Below, in pieces: positions 16,382 through 24,978 of a stretch of 64,000 nucleotides of DNA (position 1 is its first letter; each line of letters opens with the position of its first letter). The notes below the pieces were generated by a model. That model searched no databases, was not told the origin of the DNA, and saw only the letters and a program-made list of their open reading frames with translations. Source of the stretch: Rhizobium sp. FY34 (GTDB lineage Bacteria; Pseudomonadota; Alphaproteobacteria; Rhizobiales; Rhizobiaceae). The translations under genes were made by a program, and so were the position numbers. Where the stretch lies: NCBI RefSeq assembly GCF_005222845.1, contig NZ_STFZ01000011.1, forward strand, positions 523,996 through 587,995, read 5' to 3'.

Positions 16382-17227
16382 TTGGAATTTCTGACCGAAC
16401 ACCGCATTCCCATCGGCATGTGGGCAAAACGCTTCGTCGATTGGCTGACCATGAATGGTGCATGGTTCTTCGACTGGCTGTCGGCCATGCTGTCGACTGT
16501 CATCAACGCCCTGCTCTTCGTGCTGCAATATCCGCATCCGCTGGTCATCGTTGCCGCCTTTACCGGACTTTCCTGGTACCTCCGACGCTCGCCATCCGTG
16601 GCAGCCTTCACCTGTCTTGGGCTGATGCTGATCATCAACCAGGGTTATTGGAAGGAGACCACGGAAACACTGGCCCTGGTACTGGCCGCCACCGCCGTCA
16701 GCATGGTCATCGGCGTGCCGATCGGTATTGCAGCGGCCCGACGCCCCTGGCTCTACGAGGTGCTACGCCCGGTGCTCGACCTGATGCAGACCATTCCCAC
16801 CTTCGTCTATCTCATCCCGGCCCTCATCCTGTTCGGGCTTGGCATGGTGCCGGGCCTGATCGCCACCGTCATCTTCGCCATTCCCGCACCGATCCGCCTC
16901 ACCCGGCTGGGCATCATCTCGACGCCCGGCGCGTTGACAGAAGCCGCGATCGCCTTTGGCGCAACGCCCTCCCAGGTGCTGCGCAAGGTAGAACTGCCCT
17001 TTGCCATGCCGCAGATCATGGCGGGCCTCACACAGACCATCATGCTGTCTCTGTCAATGGTGGTGATCTCGGCTCTGGTGGGTGCCAATGGCCTCGGGGT
17101 TCCCGTCGTTCGGGCGCTCAACACGGTCAATATTGCACGCGGCTTCGAAGCGGGTCTTTGCATCGTGATCCTCGCAATCATCCTTGACCGGATGTTCCGC
17201 ACAGAAAGTTCGGGAGAAGGCGCATGA
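16382..17227 (+). CDS. choW: Choline ABC transporter permease
   Basis: An inner-membrane permease of the ProW/OpuAB type with about six membrane segments. The cytoplasmic coupling loop region is around ATPSQVLRKVELPFAMPQIMAG. I choose the TTG at 16382 (LEFLTEHRIPIG), because GGGAAG lies six bases upstream and this gives 281 residues. An ATG at 16328 in the same frame has no ribosome site and would add 18 residues. The stop overlaps the choV start by four bases (ATGA), so the two are translationally coupled. Confidence 0.92.
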   Translation: MEFLTEHRIPIGMWAKRFVDWLTMNGAWFFDWLSAMLSTVINALLFVLQYPHPLVIVAAFTGLSWYLRRSPSVAAFTCLGLMLIINQGYWKETTETLALVLAATAVSMVIGVPIGIAAARRPWLYEVLRPVLDLMQTIPTFVYLIPALILFGLGMVPGLIATVIFAIPAPIRLTRLGIISTPGALTEAAIAFGATPSQVLRKVELPFAMPQIMAGLTQTIMLSLSMVVISALVGANGLGVPVVRALNTVNIARGFEAGLCIVILAIILDRMFRTESSGEGA

Positions 17228-18276
17228 GCGACGCGATCATTTTCGGCAATGTGGATATCGTCTTCGGTGATCGCCCGGAACGGGCATTGGAACGGATGGA
17301 CCGCGGCGAGACGCGCGAGACGATCAGCGCCGAGACCGGCCTTGTCCTGGGTGTCTCCAAGGCCTCGCTGACCATCCAGGAGGGCGAGATCCTCGTCCTA
17401 ATGGGCCTGTCTGGCTCGGGCAAGTCCACGCTCCTGCGTGCCGTCAATGGCCTTGCCCCTGTGGTGCGCGGCAGCGTGACTGTGATGTCGAAGACCGGCT
17501 CCGTCGATCCCTATCGCTGCTCGCCCAAGGCTTTGCGGGATCTGCGCATGCAGACCGTTTCCATGGTGTTCCAGCAATTCGGCCTCCTGCCCTGGCGCAC
17601 GGTAGCGGAAAATGTCGGCTTCGGGCTGGAACTTGCCGGCGTGCCGGAGGCTGAGCGCAAGCAGCGCGTCGCCGAACAGCTTGCACTCGTCAACCTGTCC
17701 AGCTGGAGCGACCGCAAGGTGGGCGAATTGTCGGGCGGCATGCAGCAGCGCGTCGGACTTGCCCGCGCCTTCGCCACGGGTGCACCGATCCTGCTGATGG
17801 ACGAACCCTTCTCGGCGCTCGATCCTCTGATCCGCACGCGGCTTCAGGATGAGTTGCTGGAGTTCCAGCATCGGCTGAAAAAGACCATCCTGTTTGTCAG
17901 CCACGATCTGGACGAAGCCTTCCGCATCGGCAACCGTATTGCCATCATGGAAGGCGGGCGCATCATCCAATGCGGCACGCCGCAGGAAATCGTTCGGGCG
18001 CCAGCCGACCAATATGTCGCTGATTTCGTGCAGAACATGAACCCGATCAACATGCTGACGGCGGGCGACATCATGCGCAATGGCGCTTCTCCTGCGCCCG
18101 CTCCGGTCACGGCAACCGCCAGGGCGGAAACGCCGCTGGTCGATATTCTCGATGCTCTGGCACGTCAGCCGGGCGTCATCGGCATCGTCGACAATGGCAT
18201 GGTCATCGGCACGATCGGCGCTGAAGAGGTGATTGCCGGCCTGACGCGGCACCGGCGCCGGGAAGCGGTGAACTGA
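17224..18276 (+). CDS. choV: Choline ABC transporter ATP-binding protein
   Basis: A 350-residue ATPase of the ProV/OpuAA type. The Walker A motif is at 61-69 (GLSGSGKST), followed by signature LSGGMQQRVGLARA and Walker B ILLMDEPFSALDP. The C-terminal tail after the core (about residues 275-350) looks like a shortened regulatory region where related transporters have a CBS pair. It overlaps choW by four bases. With choX and choW it forms a complete choline importer. Confidence 0.95.
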   Translation: MSDAIIFGNVDIVFGDRPERALERMDRGETRETISAETGLVLGVSKASLTIQEGEILVLMGLSGSGKSTLLRAVNGLAPVVRGSVTVMSKTGSVDPYRCSPKALRDLRMQTVSMVFQQFGLLPWRTVAENVGFGLELAGVPEAERKQRVAEQLALVNLSSWSDRKVGELSGGMQQRVGLARAFATGAPILLMDEPFSALDPLIRTRLQDELLEFQHRLKKTILFVSHDLDEAFRIGNRIAIMEGGRIIQCGTPQEIVRAPADQYVADFVQNMNPINMLTAGDIMRNGASPAPAPVTATARAETPLVDILDALARQPGVIGIVDNGMVIGTIGAEEVIAGLTRHRRREAVN

Positions 18277-18300
18277 CCGAAAGCCTGCCTCTACAAGACA

Positions 18301-18324
18301 TGGCGGGGTTGCCCAACCCCGCCA
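18301..18324 (+). terminator. Perfect hairpin after choV
   Basis: TGGCGGGGTT-GCCC-AACCCCGCCA, a perfect ten-base stem with a four-base loop, 24 bases past the choV stop. No T run follows, so it may stabilise the 3' end rather than terminate on its own. Confidence 0.5.
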
Positions 18325-18385
18325 CCGCATGGGATAGCAAGCGGAACTGGTGGCTATCACTTGCGATGAGAAAGGCACTACCGCC

Positions 18386-19120
18386 ATGGCCGAGACACAA
18401 TCCGTCCTCCGGCAAACCGATGACGAATCACGCCGGCTGGCACGCAAGCTTCTGCGCGGCGCTTCCTTCGTGTCACTGGCGGTCTGTGATCAGCAGAGCG
18501 GATTTCCAGCGGTGAGCCGGGCGCTGACCGCGACCGACTATGACGGCGTGCCGGTCATTTTGATCTCCAGCCTTGCCGCCCATACGAAAAGCCTGCTTGC
18601 CGATCAACGCTGTTCGCTTCTGGCAGGCGAGCCCGGAAAGGGCGATCCCCTGGCGCATGCCCGCATCACTGTGTTTGCGCAAGCGCATGCCGTAGACCGC
18701 GACAGTGAGGCGCATGGCAGCATTCGCCGCCGCTTCCTGAACCGGCATCCCAAATCCGCTCTCTATATCGATTTCCCCGATTTCGCCTTCTTCCGGCTCA
18801 TGCCCATGTATGCATCGTTGAATGGTGGCTTCGGTCGGGCCTTTGCATTGGAGAGCCAGGACCTGCTAACGCCCGCTGGTTCCTCTGCATCAGACTGGCT
18901 CAGACTGGAAGAAGAAATTATGAGCACGAATCAGGATGCAACTCAGCTGGCCAGGACTCTGGGCTACGCGATCACGAAAAAGTGCCATCTCACTGGTGTT
19001 GACTCATCGGGAATTGATTTTGCTACGGGAAGTGTTTCATTTCGATACGAGTTTAAGAGTCAACAGCCAGACCCACAATCTGTGATTGATGAAATTTCGC
19101 GCATACTTGATATTGTTTAG
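18386..19120 (+). CDS. HugZ-family pyridoxamine 5'-phosphate oxidase-like protein
   Basis: A 244-residue protein of the HugZ group: an N-terminal FMN-binding split-barrel like that of pyridoxamine phosphate oxidase (about 15-150, RKLLRGASFVSLAVCDQQSGFPAVSRALTATDYDG in pieces) plus a C-terminal DUF2470-like part (about 165-244). HugZ proteins are linked to heme use or heme breakdown, which fits the heme receptor elsewhere in the window, but no enzymatic test can be read from sequence. The start at 18386 (MAETQ) is preceded by AAAGG at ten bases. An upstream in-frame ATG would add twelve residues. The stop codon lies within the first NolR-type site of the next gene. Confidence 0.8.
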   Translation: MAETQSVLRQTDDESRRLARKLLRGASFVSLAVCDQQSGFPAVSRALTATDYDGVPVILISSLAAHTKSLLADQRCSLLAGEPGKGDPLAHARITVFAQAHAVDRDSEAHGSIRRRFLNRHPKSALYIDFPDFAFFRLMPMYASLNGGFGRAFALESQDLLTPAGSSASDWLRLEEEIMSTNQDATQLARTLGYAITKKCHLTGVDSSGIDFATGSVSFRYEFKSQQPDPQSVIDEISRILDIV

Positions 19121-19149
19121 CTGGTGTACAAAATTTAGGGATATACAAT
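19116..19149 (+). promoter_or_regulatory. Two tandem NolR-type sites
   Basis: Two successive matches to the NolR operator consensus (A/T)TTAG-N9-A(T/A): TTTAG at 19116 with AA at 19130-19131, and TTTAG at 19134 with AT at 19148-19149. They lie 90-120 bases upstream of the NolR-like gene, the arrangement expected for autoregulation. The consensus is recalled, not computed. Confidence 0.5.
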
Positions 19150-19237
19150 CCTTCCTCCAACTTGCTAGATTTCCGATACATTGTTACCGACCGACCAGTC
19201 GGCGACTAGGTGCTAGGGGACGACTGAGGGAATTGAT

Positions 19238-19549
19238 ATGACGCCACTCACAGAGCATTCGGCTGCAGCTGCAAATCTGCTGTCTGCCATGGCAAATCCG
19301 AAACGGCTTATGATCTTGTGTTGCCTGGTCAAGGGCGAGGTTGCCGTCGGGGCGCTGGCGACCAAGGTTGGCCTGAGCCAGTCGGCACTGTCGCAGCATT
19401 TGTCCAAGCTGCGGGCGCAGAAGCTGGTGAACACGCGTCGCGACGCGCAGACCATCTACTACTCCAGCTCGGCCGAATCCGTCATGCGGGTTCTCGAAAC
19501 TCTGGAGACGCTGTATTGCGAGGTCGAGCAGACTAAAACTGCGGCCTGA
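19238..19549 (+). CDS. NolR-like ArsR-family transcriptional regulator
   Basis: A 103-residue winged-helix regulator of the ArsR/SmtB family. The stretch SAMANPKRLMIL, then GLSQSALSQHLSKLRAQ, then TRRDAQTIYYSSS is very close to rhizobial NolR, a global repressor that controls nodulation genes and itself. The N terminus is shorter than NolR and the C-terminal tail differs, so it is an orthologue or close paralogue. The ATG has GAGGG upstream. No metal-binding cysteine box of the ArsR type is present (the CC at 29-30 is not followed by one). No nod genes are in the window. Confidence 0.85.
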   Translation: MTPLTEHSAAAANLLSAMANPKRLMILCCLVKGEVAVGALATKVGLSQSALSQHLSKLRAQKLVNTRRDAQTIYYSSSAESVMRVLETLETLYCEVEQTKTAA

Positions 19550-19573
19550 TGACAGCGCTGACATTTTGATGAA

Positions 19574-19620
19574 ACAAGGGCAGGCGCCGCCTGTTCGGCT
19601 GTTTTTCAGCCTGCCCTTGT
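19574..19620 (+). terminator. Nested hairpin / terminator after the NolR-like gene
   Basis: ACAAGGGCAGGC (19574-19585) pairs perfectly with GCCTGCCCTTGT (19609-19620). Inside lies a smaller GCCG-CCTGTT-CGGC hairpin followed by TGTTTTT (19586-19606), which is a classical terminator form. The two are mutually compatible and begin 25 bases past the stop codon. Confidence 0.6.
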
Positions 19621-19820
19621 GTTTCTCCACCGCTTCGCTCTGGCGCCCGGTGACGACGACATATCCTGGATCTTGCACTCCGCTGATTTCAGCCTGCCTT
19701 CTTCTTGACGCCTTGCCGATGCTTGATACCCTGATCATACAGGGTCGCGAACTGTTCTGTGCACTGGAGCAGCACAATGCTCGCACCAGCAAGCTTCGGC
19801 CCACCTCTGTCGAGAACACC

Positions 19821-20126
19821 ATGAACCGCTTCACATTTGCTATCATGCTGCTTTTCTCAGCCGCCCCGCTGTCGGCGCAGAGCCTGCCATCCATAGACTG
19901 GAGCAAAGCGGGCAAGGGCGATGCGCCCAAGACGCAAGGGCAGCCTCTTCAGCCCCAGCCGGAGGCCAAGGCTTTGCCGGATAGCGGCTTTGCCTGCGGC
20001 ACGGTCACTCGCCTGTCCATGGAGCAGGACCGCCTCCTTCCAGATAGCGGCAACGGCCTGCCCAAGCAGGTGCAACGCTGTAGCCGCGACGGCCTGAGCT
20101 TCGAAGTCACCCCTCCCCAGCCTTGA
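19821..20126 (+). CDS. Small secreted hypothetical protein
   Basis: About 101 residues with a clear signal peptide (MNRFTFAIMLLFSAAPLSAQS), then a proline/glutamine-rich linker and a short tail with two cysteines (FACGTVTRL and VQRCSRDGL), likely periplasmic. I do not recognise the family. The frame extends 85 codons further upstream, but that part overlaps the terminator and shows no protein character, so the ATG at 19821 is chosen. It converges on the DCC-family gene, leaving eight bases. Confidence 0.6.
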   Translation: MNRFTFAIMLLFSAAPLSAQSLPSIDWSKAGKGDAPKTQGQPLQPQPEAKALPDSGFACGTVTRLSMEQDRLLPDSGNGLPKQVQRCSRDGLSFEVTPPQP

Positions 20127-20134
20127 TGGCGCCA

Positions 20135-20554
20135 TCACAGCATGCGTGCGCGATAGTCCGGCGATGGCACCCAGCAGCGATCGTGGCGACCGAACAACCG
20201 ATAGCGATTGCGGGCAATCAGGCGATAGACCCGGTTTCGCACGGTGCGCGGCACAAGACGCAGCATGGAGGTGGCGCGCCACGGCCAGCCCAGACCGGCA
20301 TAGATGGCCAATATCGCATCGCTATCGCGCAATACCCTGTCACCATCAACGACGATCAACGTATCGGGATCGGCCGGATCAATGCCATGCCGGCGAAACA
20401 GAGCGGCCCCCGCCTCGCCCTGCATCGAGGCCAGCCGGAAACGCGCCGCCTTGTCATGCGTCAGCACGAACTGGGCATTGGCCGAACACAGGATGCATTC
20501 GGCATCAAAGACGATGATGGGGCCGGGTCGATCAATCTCTTGCATGAAAAACAT
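20135..20554 (-). CDS. DCC-family (DUF393) thiol-disulfide oxidoreductase
   Basis: A 139-residue protein of the DCC/YuxK family, thioredoxin-like, named for its conserved N-terminal Asp-x-x-Cys-x-x-Cys: here FDAECILCSANAQF at about residues 16-29. No enzyme function is established for the family. It has no signal peptide. It is divergent from bioR, with 89 bases between the starts. The ATG at 20554 and that at 20545 are both possible, and neither has a strong ribosome site. Confidence 0.88.
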   Translation of the reverse strand: MFFMQEIDRPGPIIVFDAECILCSANAQFVLTHDKAARFRLASMQGEAGAALFRRHGIDPADPDTLIVVDGDRVLRDSDAILAIYAGLGWPWRATSMLRLVPRTVRNRVYRLIARNRYRLFGRHDRCWVPSPDYRARML

Positions 20555-20643
20555 GTAGTGATGCGCACGCCTTGCTTCAATTGCGGCAAGGATGCCGTGA
20601 TCGTGCTCGACGCCGACGGCTCGCCGATTTATGAGTTTTCCCC

Positions 20644-21303
20644 ATGACCACGCCCAAGACTGAAACCATTGCCGTGCGGATCAGCCGGATCCTGGCCGAG
20701 CGCATCATTGCCGGCGGGATGCAGGCCGGCATGCGGCTGGCGCAGGATCATATCGCCGAGGAATTCGGTACCAGCCATGTGCCGGTGCGCGAGGCCTTTC
20801 GCAGGCTTGAGGCGCAAGGGCTGGTGGTGAGCGAACCACGGCGCGGCGTACGCGTCGCAGGCTTCACCATGGCGGAAGTGAAGGAAGTGGCGGAGATGCG
20901 AGCGGCACTGGAAGTGCTGGCGCTTCGCCATGCAGCCCCTCACCTCACCCGCTCCATCCTCGACCAGGCAGAGGAAGCAAACCGAGCCGGTGACAAAGCC
21001 GGCGATGTGCAGTCCTGGGAAGAGGCAAACCGCGCCTTCCACCGCCTGCTGCTCGCCCCCTGCGGCATGCCGCGTCTGTTGAAATCCATTGATGACCTGC
21101 ATGCGGCAAGCGCCCGTTTCCTGTTTTCCGGCTGGCGCGCCGAATGGGAGGCGCCTACGGATCGCGACCACCTCGCCATTCTGTCTGCATTGCGCGCCGG
21201 CGATATCGAAACGGCAGCCGCGGTGCTGGCCCGCCATGTGCAATGGGTCGGCCAGCCGCCCCGCACCAAGCCGGTCCGCCAGCCGCTGCCCCGCTCCGCC
21301 TGA
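20644..21303 (+). CDS. bioR: Biotin regulator BioR (GntR family)
   Basis: A 219-residue GntR-family regulator: winged helix at about 10-75 (DHIAEEFGTSHVPVREAFRRLEAQGLV) and an FCD effector domain at about 80-205. The name BioR rests mainly on context: it is followed by bioY and bioB, and two perfect copies of the alphaproteobacterial BioR box stand between it and bioY. BioR is known to repress biotin genes in Agrobacterium and relatives. The start is the ATG at 20644. Confidence 0.88.
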   Translation: MTTPKTETIAVRISRILAERIIAGGMQAGMRLAQDHIAEEFGTSHVPVREAFRRLEAQGLVVSEPRRGVRVAGFTMAEVKEVAEMRAALEVLALRHAAPHLTRSILDQAEEANRAGDKAGDVQSWEEANRAFHRLLLAPCGMPRLLKSIDDLHAASARFLFSGWRAEWEAPTDRDHLAILSALRAGDIETAAAVLARHVQWVGQPPRTKPVRQPLPRSA

Positions 21304-21409
21304 CGCCGCGCAGCGGCGCATTCCAACCAGAAGAGAGACGCTTCGTTTTTCCGTAAACCGGCAGACGCTCCCGTCTGCGGCACGGGGTTTCATGCCGTCA
21401 TCGTGACAA

Positions 21410-21419
21410 TTATAGATAA
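21410..21419. promoter_or_regulatory. BioR box 1
   Basis: TTATAGATAA, a perfect match to the alphaproteobacterial BioR operator, 107 bases past the bioR stop and about 130 bases before bioY. It is immediately followed by AT-rich sequence able to act as a -10 region. Confidence 0.85.
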
Positions 21420-21524
21420 TATGAAGAAATTGGCCTGATGAATCAGCGCGCATGATGCACTTTCTCAGTTTCAGCTTGCCAGAAGCACACCATCATGGAT
21501 TCATTTGGCGATAGATAGGATAAA

Positions 21525-21534
21525 TTATCTATAA
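21525..21534. promoter_or_regulatory. BioR box 2, overlapping a -10-like TATAAT
   Basis: TTATCTATAA, the same operator on the other strand, with its centre 115 bases (about eleven helical turns) from box 1. It overlaps a TATAAT (21530-21535) placed 16 bases before the bioY start codon, so a bound repressor would occlude RNA polymerase. Confidence 0.85.
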
Positions 21535-21550
21535 TTTTATGAGGACATTC

Positions 21551-22123
21551 ATGACTGAAATTAGCGAACCACTGCGCACCTCCGGCCTCCGCTTTGCCCG
21601 CAGACTGCCGATCGTGCTTCTGGGCACGGCCCTGATGACGCTGGCCGCCAAGACGCAGATCCCCTTCTGGCCAGTTCCCATGACACTGCATGTGGTAGCC
21701 GTCATGGCCTTTGCTGTGCTTCTCGGCCCGCGCATGGCCACCGGCATCTTCGTCACCTATCTCGCCGCTGGCGCTGCCGGCTTACCGGTGTTTGCCGGTA
21801 GCCCGGAGCGCGGTATCGGCCTTGCCTATATGATGGGACCGACCGGCGGTTATCTTGCCGGCTTCCTGGTCGCGTCCTACCTCGTCGGCACCCTGTCTGC
21901 CGGTCGCGGCATGATCGGCCGCTTCAGCGCCATGCTGGCAGGCCTTGGCATCATCCATGCTTTCGGTCTTGCCTGGCTTTCCTTCTGGGTGCCGGCAAGC
22001 GGCTTGCTGGCGGCTGGTTTCACGCCCTTCATCCTCGGTGACCTCGTCAAGATTGCCGTTGTGGCGATCGGCAGTTCGCTGCTTGCCCATAGCCGCCTGC
22101 GCCTGCCGGGTCTTGGCCGATGA
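21551..22123 (+). CDS. bioY: Biotin transporter BioY
   Basis: A 190-residue integral membrane protein of the BioY family with about six hydrophobic segments. It is the substrate-binding subunit of ECF biotin importers, and some family members work alone. Typical features include [13 protein letters not shown] near the N terminus and [10 protein letters not shown] in the middle. The start at 21551 has GAGGA six bases upstream. The ATG at 21539 would lie on that site. The stop overlaps the bioB start (ATGA). No bioM or bioN energising genes are adjacent. Confidence 0.93.
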   Translation: MTEISEPLRTSGLRFARRLPIVLLGTALMTLAAKTQIPFWPVPMTLHVVAVMAFAVLLGPRMATGIFVTYLAAGAAGLPVFAGSPERGIGLAYMMGPTGGYLAGFLVASYLVGTLSAGRGMIGRFSAMLAGLGIIHAFGLAWLSFWVPASGLLAAGFTPFILGDLVKIAVVAIGSSLLAHSRLRLPGLGR

Positions 22124-23118
22124 GTGCGGTCGATAGCACCATCCGCTACGATTGGACGGTCGAGGATATCCTCGACCTCCATAACCTGCCGCTGCTCGAT
22201 CTGATCGGCCGCGCCAATGCCGTGCACCGCGCCCATCACGATCCGAACCGGGTGCAGAAGGCCAGCCTTCTGTCGATCAAGACCGGCGGCTGTCCGGAAA
22301 ACTGCGCCTATTGTCCGCAATCGGCCCATCACCGAGAGGTAGACCTGACGCGCGACCGGTTGATGGACCCGAAAACCGTGATCGGCATGGCTGCCCGCGC
22401 CAGGGATGCCGGTGCCGAACGCTTCTGCATGGGCGCGGCCTGGCGCCAGGTGAAGGACGGGCGCGAATTCGATGCCGTGCTCGACATGGTGCGCGGCGTG
22501 CGCGATCTCGGCATGGAGGCCTGCGTCACGCTTGGCATGCTCAAACCCCATCAGGCAGAGCGGCTGGCCGAAGCGGGGCTGACCGCCTATAACCACAATC
22601 TCGATACCAGCCCGGAATTCTACGGCCAGATCATCACCACCCGCACCTATGAGGACCGGCTGGAAACGCTCGCCACCGTGCGTGCCTATGGCATCGATCT
22701 GTGCTGCGGCGGCATTATCGGCATGGGCGAAACGGTGCGTGACCGCGCCGCCATGCTTCAGGTCCTGGCCCGCATGGAACCGCATCCAGAAAGCGTGCCG
22801 ATCAATGCCCTCGTGCCGGTCGCTGGAACGCCGCTTGCCGGCCAGCCGCCCATCGATCCGCTGGAACTGGTGCGCATGGTAGCGACCACCCGTATTGTCA
22901 TGCCCATGGCCACCGTGCGCCTGTCTGCCGGTCGCTCAGGTCTCACCCGCGAGACGCAGATCCTCTGCCTCGTGGCCGGTGCCAATTCCGTTTTCTATGG
23001 CGACACGCTTCTGACGACGCCGAATGCCGGGATTGGCGAGGATGCCGCCCTGTTTGCAGCCCTTGGCCAGTGCGAGCGCGCCGCTGAACCGGTCAGCGCA
23101 CAGGCAAGCGCTGCCTGA
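22120..23118 (+). CDS. bioB: Biotin synthase
   Basis: A radical-SAM enzyme that inserts sulfur into dethiobiotin. It has 332 residues. The [4Fe-4S] cysteines of the CxxxCxxC motif are C58, C62 and C65 (CPENCAYC), followed by the family elements YNHNLDTS and [11 protein letters not shown]. It overlaps bioY by four bases. Unlike Agrobacterium-type bioBFDAZ operons, no bioF, bioD, bioA or bioZ follows. The unit thus pairs uptake with only the last synthetic step. Confidence 0.97.
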   Translation: MSAVDSTIRYDWTVEDILDLHNLPLLDLIGRANAVHRAHHDPNRVQKASLLSIKTGGCPENCAYCPQSAHHREVDLTRDRLMDPKTVIGMAARARDAGAERFCMGAAWRQVKDGREFDAVLDMVRGVRDLGMEACVTLGMLKPHQAERLAEAGLTAYNHNLDTSPEFYGQIITTRTYEDRLETLATVRAYGIDLCCGGIIGMGETVRDRAAMLQVLARMEPHPESVPINALVPVAGTPLAGQPPIDPLELVRMVATTRIVMPMATVRLSAGRSGLTRETQILCLVAGANSVFYGDTLLTTPNAGIGEDAALFAALGQCERAAEPVSAQASAA

Positions 23119-23274
23119 TGATACGCCGGCGGCAGGCGCGCACCGCCTGCCGCCTCATTCTCAGGCACAAAAGAACGCCGTTGCGGCCCGCTCTTACAGC
23201 ACCATCTGCATCCACGCCCTTCCCGCTTACGCTCCATGCCGGTAATCTGGCGAAAATGAATCGGAGTGACGAAG

Positions 23275-24969
23275 ATGAGCGACCTTGAACACCGCATCGA
23301 CCAGGGCACGGGCCGCGTACCCGCCGATATCGTTTTAAAGGGTGGCCGCTTCTTCGATCTGGTCACCGGCGAACTGGTCGCCTCCGATATCGCCATTTGC
23401 GGCCAGACGATCGTCGGCACCTGCGAGAGCTATGAAGGCAAAGAGGTGATCGACATCACCGGCAAGATTGTCGTGCCCGGCTTCATCGACACGCATCTGC
23501 ATATCGAATCCTCGCTTGTCACACCGCATGAATTTGACCGCTGCGTGCTGCCCTATGGCGTCACGACCGTCATCTGCGATCCGCATGAAATCGCCAATGT
23601 TCTGGGCACGGAAGGCATCGAATTCTTCCTGCAATCGGCCGAACAGACGATCATGGATATCCGCGTCCAGCTATCCTCCTGCGTACCGGCCACGCATCTG
23701 GAAACCGCCGGCGCCGATTTGCCCATCGAGCGGCTCCTGCCCTTCCGCAATCACCCGAAGGTCATCGGCCTTGCGGAATTCATGAATTTTCCGGGCGTGA
23801 TCCACAAGGATCCGATCTGCATGGCCAAGCTTGAAGCCTTTCAGGGCGGCCATATCGATGGCCATGCGCCGCTTCTGTCCGGCCATGGCCTGAATGGCTA
23901 TCTCTCGGCCGGCATCCGCACCGAGCATGAGGCGACCAGCGCCGAAGAGGCGATGGAGAAGATCCGCAAGGGCATGCATATCCTGGTGCGCGAAGGCTCC
24001 GTGTCCAAGGATCTGCACGCGCTGATGCCGATCATCACCGAGCGCCTGTCGCCCTATCTGGCGCTCTGCACCGATGACCGAAACCCGCTCGATATTGCCG
24101 AGGAAGGCCATCTGGACTTCATGATCCGCACGGCCATTGCCCATGGCGTCGAGCCGATCGCCATTTACCGCGCCGCCTCGATTTCGGCAGCCCGCGCCTT
24201 CGGCCTTCGTGATCGCGGGCTGATTGCCCCCGGCTGGCGCGCCGATCTGGTCGTCATCGACAGCCTGGAAAACTGCAAGGCCGACATGGTGTTTGCCGCC
24301 GGCCGGCATGTCACGCCGCAACTATTTGCCACGCGCGGCACGGTCGAACCGGTCGGGCTCGACAGCGTCAAGGCACGCATCGTCAAGGCGGCCGATTTCA
24401 CCGTGCCGGTCAAGACCGAGGAACAGCCGGTGATCGGCGTTCTGCCGGGCAAGATCATCACCGAACATCGCCGCTATCGCCTGCCCTCTTCCGGCAACCA
24501 GACCACGGTCGATCTCGCCAATGATATCATCAAGGTCGCCGTCATCGAACGGCATGGCAAGAACGGCAACCATGCCAATGGTTTCGTGCAGGGCTTTGGC
24601 CTGAAAAAAGGCGCCATCGCCTCCACCGTCGGCCATGACAGCCACAATATCTGCGTGGTCGGTGTCAGCGAAGACGACATGGCGATTGCGGCCAACCGCC
24701 TGGGCGAGATCAAGGGCGGCTTCGTCGTGGTCGAAGATGGCAAGGTGACCGGCGAAATCCCGCTTCCCGTCGCCGGCCTGATGAGCCTTGAGCCCTATGA
24801 AAGCGTGCGCGACACGCTGACGGAACTGCGCAAGGCAGCCTTTGCGCTGGGCACGACGCTGGCCGAACCTTTCCTGCAGGTGGCCTTCCTGCCGCTGCCG
24901 GTCATCCCGCATCTGAAGATTTCCGACAAGGGCATGGTCGATGTCGACAAGTTCATGCTGATAAGCTGA
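23275..24969 (+). CDS. ade: Adenine deaminase
   Basis: Deaminates adenine to hypoxanthine, an entry into purine salvage and into the xanthine dehydrogenase route encoded about 19 kb downstream. It has 564 residues and is an amidohydrolase-superfamily enzyme of the Ade/AdeC type: metal-binding [11 protein letters not shown] at about 75-85, a [10 protein letters not shown] stretch, LCTDDRN, and the C-terminal [12 protein letters not shown] element. The ATG at 23275 has TCGGAG eight bases upstream. An in-frame GTG nine bases earlier overlaps that site. It follows bioB after 156 bases. Confidence 0.95.
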   Translation: MSDLEHRIDQGTGRVPADIVLKGGRFFDLVTGELVASDIAICGQTIVGTCESYEGKEVIDITGKIVVPGFIDTHLHIESSLVTPHEFDRCVLPYGVTTVICDPHEIANVLGTEGIEFFLQSAEQTIMDIRVQLSSCVPATHLETAGADLPIERLLPFRNHPKVIGLAEFMNFPGVIHKDPICMAKLEAFQGGHIDGHAPLLSGHGLNGYLSAGIRTEHEATSAEEAMEKIRKGMHILVREGSVSKDLHALMPIITERLSPYLALCTDDRNPLDIAEEGHLDFMIRTAIAHGVEPIAIYRAASISAARAFGLRDRGLIAPGWRADLVVIDSLENCKADMVFAAGRHVTPQLFATRGTVEPVGLDSVKARIVKAADFTVPVKTEEQPVIGVLPGKIITEHRRYRLPSSGNQTTVDLANDIIKVAVIERHGKNGNHANGFVQGFGLKKGAIASTVGHDSHNICVVGVSEDDMAIAANRLGEIKGGFVVVEDGKVTGEIPLPVAGLMSLEPYESVRDTLTELRKAAFALGTTLAEPFLQVAFLPLPVIPHLKISDKGMVDVDKFMLIS

Positions 24970-24978
24970 ACAAGGCCG

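Noticed and set aside
19566..19820. N-terminal extension of the small secreted protein
   Set aside because: It runs through a terminator hairpin, whereas a good signal peptide begins at 19821.
21877..22785. 302-codon minus-strand open frame opposite bioY-bioB
   Set aside because: It is antisense to two certain genes and lacks any protein family signature.
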